From: Tremella fuciformis
Taxonomy: Eukaryota > Basidiomycota > Tremellomycetes > Tremellales > Tremellaceae
Reading direction: 5' to 3'
Length of the DNA stretch: 64,000 nucleotides
Assembly (NCBI GenBank): GCA_032768795.1
Contig: CP136493.1
Coordinates: forward strand, 1,116,001-1,180,000
Both the position numbers and the translations under genes were made by a program. Positions 55,951-64,000 of this stretch are shown piece by piece; position 1 is the stretch's first letter; every line of letters begins with the position of its first letter. Below the pieces are notes generated by a model. It searched no databases. It had not been told where the DNA came from and saw only the letters and a program-made list of their open reading frames with translations.

Positions 55951-57349
55951 ATGCGGTGGGGATGGGTGTTGTCCCTCCTCTTGGCGGCTGTATGCGCAGT
56001 GGCGTGAGCTCCTCGACGTGTCGTAGTTCATGGCCTGGTCTGATAGCAGCTGGACAAAGGACGACTACGAGATCTTCGACCTCGTCTCCGAGCTCGAGGC
56101 TGCTGAGGGTGCGCGAGTCGCCCCATCAGGAGTACGGAGCTGACGATACAGGGAAGGGGACGACGTTCTACTCTCACCTCGGGGTGGAGCCAGGGGCAAG
56201 CTTGAGCGAAATCACAAAGGCGTACAGGAAACGCTCGCTCGAGCTGCAGTGAGCCCTGGCGAGGCAAGTGCGAGGACAGCAGGGGAAGCTGAGGCGCGCA
56301 GTCCGGATAAGAATCCCGGCGTGAAGAATATCCATGATCGGTTCGCTAGGCTGGGTGTGATTAGCCAGATTTTGCGCAATGCCGAGCGGAGGGAGCGGTA
56401 CAATGTGAGTCGGTCCGTCCGACACTCGTCCTGGACGGACTCGCGCACGCTCGCTGCGCTCGCTGACCCCAGTTCTTCCACAAGAACGGCGTGCCAAAAT
56501 GGCGCGGGACGGGCTACTACTACTCGCGCTTCCGGCCCACCCTCGCGCACGTCCTGCTGTTCCTCGCGGCAGTCAGCACGGGCGTGCAGTACCTCGTCAT
56601 GCGGCTCGGCTACGCGCGGGACACCGCGCGTGTCAAGTACTTCCAGGACGCGGCGCTGAGCGCGGCGGGCGCCCGGCGCGTCATGGCGCAGGTCGGGGGC
56701 GGGGGCGACGGGCCGGACGGCGTGGGCGCCGAGGGGAAGAAGGGCAGGGCCGCTGCGACGGGCGCCCGGCGCAAGGTCAAGGTGGCCATGGTGGAGGGGA
56801 GCGACCAGCGGGGACACCTCGAGCTGATCGTCAAAGACGGCGAGGTCTTCCTTGTGCGCCACAACCCCATTCACTTATGGTTGACTGTGGAGGCTTACGG
56901 TGCAGCCCGGCGACCACGGCGACCTGCACCCGCTCGGCGAGCTGGCGCGCCCCGCCAGTATATGGAAGACGTGGCCGTGTCGCCTGTCCCTCCTCCTTGC
57001 GCGCAAGGCGGCCGCGCTCTTCCCGGCTTCTGCGCAATCGAGGCTCCCCAAATCTCTGCGGGCGAATGGGACGCTGCACGATGAGGGGGAGGAGGGGGAG
57101 GACGAGGATGAGGACGAGGATGCGCCGCTCGACACGCCCACACCGGCCCCTCGACCACGGGATGTTCTGCGTGCGAAGAAACAGTCCCTCTCGCGCTCGC
57201 GGAGCGGCACGCCGTCCTCGGTCCCGACCACCGAGCTGAGCAGCGACGAGGGCGAGGACGGCTCGGCCGTGAATGACGGCAAGAAGAAGAAACGCGGGTT
57301 GGGCAAGTCGGGCGCGATGCGGAAACGCAAGATGGGCATGAAGCGCTGA
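55951..57349 (+). CDS. ERJ5: ER membrane J-domain protein Erj5
   Basis: A DnaJ-type cochaperone of the endoplasmic reticulum membrane that stimulates Kar2/BiP. The ATG at 55951 gives a signal peptide (MRWGWVLSLLLAAVCAVA). After an intron comes WTKDDYEIFDLVSELEAAEG, the typical Erj5 lumenal start. The J domain follows: FYSHLGVEPGASLSEITKAY and RKRSLELHPDKNPG, where the essential HPD is formed across an intron. A membrane segment (FRPTLAHVLLFLAAVSTGVQ) leads to a cytosolic part with Ala/Gly-rich and acidic stretches and a basic end (KKKKRGLGKSGAMRKRKMGM). The stop is at 57349. Confidence 0.92.
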
Positions 57350-57485
57350 GGAACGTTGCACGCTACAATGACAGATCGCATATGCATGGCTTGTCTGCTG
57401 GCATTGCAGGAGAGCCCAGAGATCCGAGTTGGGAATGGGTATGGGTATGGTACAGCATGACGACATTGATAATCTCCTGTACAGC

Positions 57486-59108
57486 TCAGTCCTTCTTGTC
57501 GTCGCCTGACGCTGGACCAGCAGCGGACGGGACGACGGGCGATGTCTGCGGTTTTGGCGTGTTGTCATCGCCTTCATGTTTCGGCGAGGGAGGCCGTGTC
57601 TTGGTCGAGGGCTTCAGGCCCATTCTCGTGGCCACGTACTAGGCGTCAGCTGGGTTCCATGGGGTTCGACAGCGAGACTCACATCCTGCGCCAACACCTC
57701 CACGCCCGTCTTGAGCACATCCACCAGCCGCTCTTCTACCCATTCCGACTGGTCGTACTCTACGTCGAGCCAGTCTGACGGGACAGCCTGTGTCGCGGTA
57801 GTGAACTGCAATGAATGCGCCGGGTCTTGCAAAGTCATGAGGAAGTAGAGGTGTTTCGGAGGCTCAGTCGCCGCCGGAGCGGACAGCAGGACGGACGGCT
57901 CGGCATAGGGTAGGGTCACGAGTAGAGGCTGGATGTGAAGGAAGATGGGGACGGTCGTGACAGGCACATTGGCTGAACATGAGCTCTGCTAGCGGACGCC
58001 GAAAAAAGAGCTCACGGTTCTCCTCGCTACTTTTACGACCTTTCGGGTTCATATCCTCTCTTCCTTTGACCGCCTCGATCTCCCTGTCCGCCGACTCCTT
58101 GGCCGCTTCCCATCCGTCGACCGGGTTCATCCCCCTCTTCTCCCCTTCTGACTCGCCCTTGTCCACCCCATGTGGCGGGGACCAGACAACCACAATCTCT
58201 CCCGACTCCGTCTGCTCTAATACACGCATCCACGCGCGATATACCACCCCTTCGACACCAGCATAGCCGACCATCGGGTGCGTGAGCCACAATTCGAGTG
58301 TTTCGTGTGCCGAGATGGGCGGTGCGACGGTATTCAGTATGGTTGTCAAGGCCGAAGTGGTGTTGTTGAGCAAGTCATGGCCTAACATTCAGCCGGGAAC
58401 CGGAGTGGGGCGAAGCTGTATCTCACGAAGCTTGTCCAGATCTACGCCCTGCACGATACCCCCAAGCCGCTCCTCTGCCTGTTTGCGCAGCTTGCCCAAA
58501 TCTACTCCGCCCACTTGCAGGCCGTCCAGTTGATGTGTCACACCCGATACGCCCTCTGTCCGTACCTTCTTGTACTGCTCGTCCGCCATCTTCTGCGCGG
58601 ACTGCACGACGGAAGACGCGGTCGACCACCATGAGCCCCATCCTCCGCCACCTGCTGCAGCAGCGGGCTGCGAGGGGATGTTGGCTGGCTCGCCGGGTGG
58701 TAACGTGGACGAACTTGAGCTGGCAGCCGGTGCCGAGGGTGTCAGAGGTCTGCTGGTGGTCTGGGGTACGGAAAGGGGGGCCCGTTTCTGAGCGATCTGC
58801 GCCTCGAGGAAAGCCAGTGCCGAGGCAGCCTCCTCGTCCTGCGCAGCCTGCTCGGCCGGAGGCACCGGCGTCTTGCGGCTTCCCGAGTCGTTGGAAGGTC
58901 GGGGCAGCTCGCCAGATGCCCGGGGGGTTGACGCGCTGGCCACGGCTGCCACGGCGGGCGAAGCGGTGGAAGCGGTCGGTGCGGACGCGGTGTTGGGTAC
59001 CGATGATCCGGAGACGGCTGCTTCTCCCGGAGCGTCATCCACCTCGAGGTTGTCGAGGTTGGACAAGAAGTCCATCGCCTCCTCCTTCTTGCTCTTCTTC
59101 GGCGGCAT
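57486..59108 (-). CDS. MTC1: Mtc1-like protein
   Basis: A homologue of Mtc1 (maintenance of telomere capping 1; DUF5427-type family), reported in yeast to associate with vesicle coats; its precise role is unclear. The ATG at 59108 gives MPPKKSKKEEAMDFLSNLDN, then a long disordered Pro/Ala/Ser region. The conserved part begins GGGGWGSWWSTASSVVQSAQ and runs through EEKLGGIVQG-like helices, TILNTVAPPISAHETLELWL, VGYAGVEGVVYRAW and FLHIQPLLVTLP to the C-terminal SDWLDVEYDQSEWVEERLVD, stop at 57486. An in-frame TGA at the end of the first long open stretch is removed by a 45-nt intron (58382-58426, gtgaga...gttag). Confidence 0.82.
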
Positions 59109-59566
59109 CGTGCTGCTTTGAGGACGGTATGTATGGCTGTTGGAAGGTGATAGCACGAGTTGAACGTGAGAACAGACCTCATGACGCGGGAGGAAGGGTG
59201 GCCAATCCGGCTCACGCCTATCCTGGGGACATGCTAAGCGCCCAAAGTCGCGCGCCTAACCGAAATTCCAAGACCATGCATGACGCCTCTTGACCCGGCC
59301 GTGATTGCCGCAACAGGACAGAAGACAAGCTCTCACAACCTCAACTCTGTCTCTCTTCTTGCAGCTCGTCGAACAGCTTGTAGACCCTCTGAACGACGCA
59401 ACGACCCCTTCACTTACACGAACATCGCATACACGGATGCCTCGCTGAGGTCGAGCGGAGCTGAGCCACCCGCCGGCAGCGAACCTCTCTCCCGTAACGC
59501 GTCGACCCGACTAGGCCCCTATCAGCTCTCTCGTAGCGTGTCAGTCCCGCGAGCCGATCCTCGATC
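59109..59566. promoter_or_regulatory. Divergent promoter region, MTC1 and SDS3
   Basis: 458 bp between two divergent starts. I see no specific site. Confidence 0.4.
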
Positions 59567-62171
59567 ATGCCATCCTCGCGCAACTCGTCTCCACTCTCTT
59601 CCGCCAGTCCGTCGCCCCGGCTTCTGCCATTCAATACCACTGCCGAGGCTGGACCTTCGAATTCCAGCCGGCCATCCTCGATAGCTTCTGGCCCGACGTC
59701 CTCGACAGTCGAGCTGACCGACCCAGAGGACGAAGACGACCGGGACGACATGGACGAGGAGAGTGACCTGACCGAAGAGGAAGATCCCACGGATTCCAGA
59801 GAGGATCCGGCCGACGGAGATTTCGCGGCTGATGAGCCTTCGGCGGGGGACGAGGCGGACGAAGATGAAGAGGAAGAGGAGGAGGAAGAGGAGGTAGAAG
59901 AGCCAGAAGAAGAGGAGGAAGAGACGCCAACAACACGACTGCGTCACAGGAGGTGGGTAGCTTGCCGCTGCAGCTGCGTGGGCAGTCTCGCTGATCTCAG
60001 ATCATCGAGTCGGCACGAGTCGAACCCCGCTACAGCTTCGCCTTCGCTCACCCCTCCACCACCCTCATCCGTCAAGGTGACTTCTCAGACCCTACCTCCC
60101 ACAACGTCTCCCAAGGCAAGCCTCACGGCTGTCGCGTCAACTTTCGAGACCTCAAGCCTGACTGCCGAGCCTGTAGGCACCGATGGAGACGAACAAGAGG
60201 CAAACGTCGATTCTGAGGTGTCCGAAGTCGAGGATGAGGATGAGGATGGAGATGTGACGATGAGAGCAGATCGAACATCTCCCAAACAAGAGGATGAAGC
60301 ACCAGAAGTGGCCGAAGAGGACGTCAGCGGGACGCTCAAGGACGACCTCGAGGCTATCCTTGCTGCCGGCGGCGAGACCATGAGCGATGCCGGCGTTGTC
60401 GAGCATGAGAATGGCGATGCGGCAGATGCTGAGGATGGTGATCTCGTGACACCGGTAGAGGAGGCCAGCGGTCAAGCCGAGGACGAGGAAGACGATGCAG
60501 AAGTCGATGCGGATGGTGCCGAAGACACCGGTCGGTACCTACACCGATCGCGAGATAGGCTGACATCACAGGCGAAGAAATGGCAGCCCCTACGATACGA
60601 ACAGGACACTCGTCACACGCTCCTCCTCCGACTCCGGCAGCGATGAGGGAGTTGTTGAGGCTGGAGATGAAGCTGGCTGCTCTACGCGACAAGCTGTATC
60701 TCGAAAGGATGGAAGAAACGGCCGCCGAGGAAGAGATGATCGTCAACGGTATGCACAAGCTGCGGAGCCAATGGCATGGTTGCTGACCTGCAGGCACCCA
60801 CCCCGCCTTGATCCAGATGCACGATATACTGTCGCATAGACGGCAGCGGCTGCACGAGTACGCCGTTGTGAGGCACCGTGCGGCTGTCGCGGAGTTGCAA
60901 AAGATGCAAGAGGCAGACAAGAGTATGGTGTGGACATGGTGGGGAGTTGAGCGGGATCGGATGCACTGGGATGAGTTTGAGCAGACCTGGAGCAAGCGAC
61001 GGAGACTGCAGCGGGAGAAGAACGAGATTGACACCGTGCGGATATGTGAGTTGGGCGCGACCAGAAAGGCGTCAGCTGAGGGACAGTAAAACCTATACCA
61101 CGGCTTGGTGCTCCCCCTACCCGACGCAGTCTCAACTGGAGTCTTGGTCCAGCCCCGTCCTCTCTGAGCGCCGAGGAGGGCCTGGCGGATCTGCGGCTTA
61201 TGGAGGTGGGCGTTTGTGCACTATGAGTACTGCACAGAGCTAAGACTCAGGCTCGTCGCGCGGCAGTGGCCTCGCGGCACGCTTCTCCTGCTATGTTTGC
61301 CTCAGCACTGCATTCACAGAGTCACGTGTCGGGTGAACCAAGGCGGATACTTCAGCAACAGCAAGCTATTCAAGCACAAGCCCAAGCGGCTCCTCAGACT
61401 TCCACGGTATCGCATCACCATCATCACCACCATCATCATGCCTTTGTACCGCCGAGAGTAGGAGCCGGTTCTGCTGCCACGAGCACCCAACAATCTGCCC
61501 AAGCCTTTCCTATAGCTGCATCATTGCCGACTCGGAATGTGCAATCGTACCTGTCGCGTCAAGCAGATGCGGCGCCAACGCTCGATTCGGCTATGGCAAA
61601 GACAACTGCAGCTCCGCCTCGACCACCAGAAAAGGTGACCGGCATGACGGTCCCGACGAGTCTCGGCAATGATCTGTTCAAGATCAAAGAGGAGAAGGCG
61701 GTCGCTCCTGCCCAACCGCCTCCGAATATTGGCGCGGCTTTTGGGTGGAGAAATGATCTGCGCGCGAATGGGATGTATGGGCAGCCTCCGCATTCGATCA
61801 AGGAGCCGGTGACAAAGGCCGGGATCACCGTACCGGAAAGACGGTATGGGGGACTGGCAGATTATCTGTCCTCGGCTGCACGGCCATCGCCGGTCCTGAG
61901 TAGCGCGACGATAGGCGGTGTAGCCGGTAAGAGCCCGCTTGGAGGGCTGGGACCGTCATCGGCAGGGGGTACGCCAGGGAGTCTGAGCCCGAGTGCGAGC
62001 CTGTTGAGCCGGAGTCCAGGAATAAGCAAAGTAGAGGCGCCCAGGACGGCTTCTGCCTCGCCGGCGACACTGCATACCGCCTCTCCAGCGCCATTTGGAG
62101 TGGGATCCGTGTTCAACGCAAGCGCGGCGGGGGCGAAAGGTCAGTTGAGGGAGATGAGTGGCTTGAGGTGA
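59567..62171 (+). CDS. SDS3: Sds3-like subunit of the Sin3/Rpd3 deacetylase complex
   Basis: A chromatin corepressor subunit of the Sds3/BRMS1 family. The N-terminal third is Ser-rich and then very acidic, with long Glu runs (59860-59925) and later Asp/Glu blocks. After an intron at about 60532-60572 the Sds3 domain begins: MRELLRLEMKLAALRDKLYL, EEMIVNGTHPALIQMHDIL, SHRRQRLHEYAVVRHRAAVA and WGVERDRMHWDEFEQTW. The intron at about 61207-61252 leads to a Gln-rich and His-run (nine His) segment and a disordered tail with NDLFKIKEEK, ending REMSGLR at 62171. The Sds3 domain is clear; the tails are of the length usual in basidiomycetes. Confidence 0.85.
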
Positions 62172-62494
62172 ACGCTAATGGACAGCCCCTTCACCGACGA
62201 ACTTGACAGGCGGTACTGTGAGTGGAGTGAATGGGCACGCCAAGACGGATATGGAACGTCCGCCATCGACAGTGACGGGTGCGCCGGCGGCCAACACAAG
62301 AGTGGGATAATGCGAGAGGCGCGGGAATGGGGAATGAGCAGAGGGGTTGTTGCGGAGAGTGGACAGTCAGATTTGGGGCACCACTAGCGATTGGGAACCA
62401 GAGAGGAGAGAGAGAGGCCCGAGGTGACTTGTCATCGATTGATGCATGCGCCGCGTCGTCGTGTCACCGTTTCAGTCATATCGCTACATTTCTT
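62172..62494. other. Convergent 3' region
   Basis: 323 bp between SDS3 and the LEA-like gene. No gene is recognised. Confidence 0.4.
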
Positions 62495-62968
62495 TTACAC
62501 GCGCTTGTTCAGCTCCCCCTTGGCCTCTTGCACCTTTCCCTTGGCGGTCCCCGACAGTTCGTTCGCCTTGCCCTTGGCGGCACCCGCGAGCTCATTGGCT
62601 TTGCCCTTGACGGACCCAGCAGTGGCGGACGCGTCACCTTGCGCCGACCCAGTCTGCGCCTTCACATCCCCAGCAGCGGACGCTTCTGTCAGCCTCCTCA
62701 CAGTACAGCACGATAGCTGACACTCACAGACGCTCTGCTTGACCGACTCTGTGGCTTTCTCCGCGCTGTCCAGCCCGCTCGCCAGCGTCTTACCGAGGTT
62801 CTTGTTGACCTATAGGTTTCATCAGCTTGGTTCTGGTACTGAGGGAGGGAGGCTCACCGCGTCGGCAGTTTCTTTCACCGTGTCCATGACGGATTTACTG
62901 CGCGTGGCAGAGGTGCTGAGCCCGCGGAGGGCATAGCGCGCGGGCTGGAGTGTGCGGAGGAGAGACAT
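62495..62968 (-). CDS. Small mitochondrial LEA-like protein
   Basis: The ATG at 62968 gives an amphipathic presequence (MSLLRTLQPARYALRGLSTS). After it come KSVMDTVKETADA, an intron, VNKNLGKTLASGLDSAEKAT, a second intron, and a repeated Lys/Glu/Ala segment with three units of the type GKANELAGAAK. This 11-residue periodicity is typical of LEA-like and CsbD-like stress proteins, which protect membranes or proteins during drying. The stop is at 62495. A role in the mitochondrial matrix is inference from the presequence. Confidence 0.7.
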
Positions 62969-63931
62969 GTTGTTGCGTGAAGCAGTGACTCGACAGGGTG
63001 GTGTTGAGGTTGAGCAAAGTGAGTGATGATCCAATGGCCACTATGTCCTGTGCCATGTAGGAGTTGCCGTGTGGAGCTCCGCTGACGTACCGGTTCCAGC
63101 ACCCAGCCAGGCATAAGTGGGCGTTGATTATAAAGTGGCAGGACTGACGTAGTATTTTGCCCAAGAATGTGATACGCACTCGCTTACGACGCCCTGCTCT
63201 GCTCTGCTCAGGGACGTCCCGGCTCCGAAACTCGTGTTAAGCGGTCCGAGCGCCTCAGGGGATCGCAAGGGTCGCCGAGTAAACCCGTGCGTTTACCCTG
63301 ACCTCCACCGCGTACTTCCCCATCCTGCCCGACCGGCTAGTCGGTTTTTACCATTTACCGACCTCTACAAGCATGATCTCTTCAAGCACCGAGCACTAAT
63401 TTGCATTGTTCGGTGCTGGTGGTAGTGGTCGTGGGCCCCGGTTGGGATGTTCTGCGAGATCTACGGGCACGCCCCGGAGAGAAGACGGGAAGCAGAGATC
63501 TAAGGGGGAAGGCGCCAAGTCGGATGATGTCTTACCGGCGTGGGCGGGTTGGATTTGATCGGCCCTGTGCGAATAAGTTGCTGGCAGTTACTCACCGCGT
63601 TCTCGCTGTTGCTCGAGACCGAGACAGGACCGCACAGGATCACGCACGAAGATGCATCGGGTGAACAGCCCCTCTAGCCCCGCCATTACCCCAGCCTGCC
63701 CCCGTACGGAGAGGTGTCACATATTTATACCCCTGCCTGAACTCCCCCTCCCCCCGATCTCGTTCAGTGAGCGCCCCGCACTCCCCACTTGTCCGCCCCA
63801 GAGTCAGCCCCCCCCCCGCCCTGCCTAACCACCCGCCTGCCTCCCTGCCTAGGCTCACACCGACACAATAATCCTCCTCACCGTCCTCCATCCCACTACC
63901 CTCCCAACACCCCAACAACAACCGCGACACA
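62969..63931. promoter_or_regulatory. Intergenic region with leader of the last gene
   Basis: 963 bp. A TATTTATA at about 63720-63727 and a long pyrimidine-rich tract (63740-63920) precede the ATG at 63932 and look like a promoter and 5' leader of a highly expressed gene. No gene is seen in the rest. Confidence 0.45.
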
Positions 63932-64000
63932 ATGTCCGAGTCCAAGCTCGAAGCCGAGGGCAACGGCCAGGGCCTCGGCCTCAGCACGTCCGTCAACAGC
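63932..64000 (+). CDS. Start of an unidentified gene (runs off the window)
   Basis: The ATG at 63932 has a good context (acacaATGTCC) and opens 23 codons beginning MSESKLEAEGNGQGLGLS. The frame is open to the window end. This is too short to identify. Confidence 0.5.
   Translation, partial: MSESKLEAEGNGQGLGLSTSVNS

Noticed and set aside
58380..58430. In-frame TGA in the middle of MTC1
   Set aside because: A 45-nt intron with gtgaga donor and gttag acceptor removes it and gives a smooth protein (KLRHDLLNN).

Overview
This window is nuclear DNA from a fungus. The genes are densely packed on both strands, nearly all are broken by short introns of about 40-60 nt with CTNA-type branch sites, and the products are typical of a basidiomycete (acidic-tailed Rpd3, Erj5, Mtc1, Ran1-type kinase, a chromovirus-type gypsy element). 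I infer a basidiomycetous yeast, perhaps Tremellomycetes; the lineage is inference, the fungal assignment is firm.

Left part (1-31 kb). APC2 (minus) is followed upstream by a complete 6.5-kb Helitron (2970-9518) encoding a spliced Rep-helicase and an opposite-strand accessory gene. Then come a secreted class-3 lipase, VMA7, the splicing factor Spf27/BCAS2, histone deacetylase RPD3, a Ran1-like protein kinase, a 3.9-kb interval with no recognisable gene, a mitochondrial short-chain dehydrogenase, casein kinase 2 alpha, a long F-BAR/RhoGAP gene whose reading frame runs on into glucosamine-6-phosphate N-acetyltransferase (GNA1), and a small conserved protein.

Middle (30-42 kb). Two related small secreted proteins (30096 and 41109) are separated by a nested transposon block: a pogo-type DNA transposon (31003-40900, 42-bp perfect TIRs, TA duplication) interrupted by an 8.0-kb Ty3/gypsy chromovirus (31238-39263, two 435-bp LTRs, duplication GGCGC). 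The gypsy element has gag and pol joined by a probable -1 frameshift, plus a spliced antisense gene of unknown function before its 3' LTR.

Right part (42-64 kb). Zinc alcohol dehydrogenase, site-2 protease, LTO1, VPS60, SWS1/ZSWIM7, a Ser-rich single-pass surface protein, probable Mediator subunit MED5, ERJ5, MTC1, SDS3, a mitochondrial LEA-like protein and the first codons of one more gene. A 683-bp non-autonomous relative of the left Helitron lies exactly at the 3' splice junction of MED5 intron 1, so its terminal CTAG is the only splice acceptor abutting exon 2.

Functional links are loose, as usual in fungi: Rpd3 and Sds3 belong to the same deacetylase complex but lie 45 kb apart. The most unusual items are the Helitron pair and their contact with host exons, the apparent F-BAR-RhoGAP-GNA1 fusion, the accessory genes carried antisense in the Helitron and the gypsy element, the transposon-split pair of secreted paralogues, and the repeated use of GC-AG introns.
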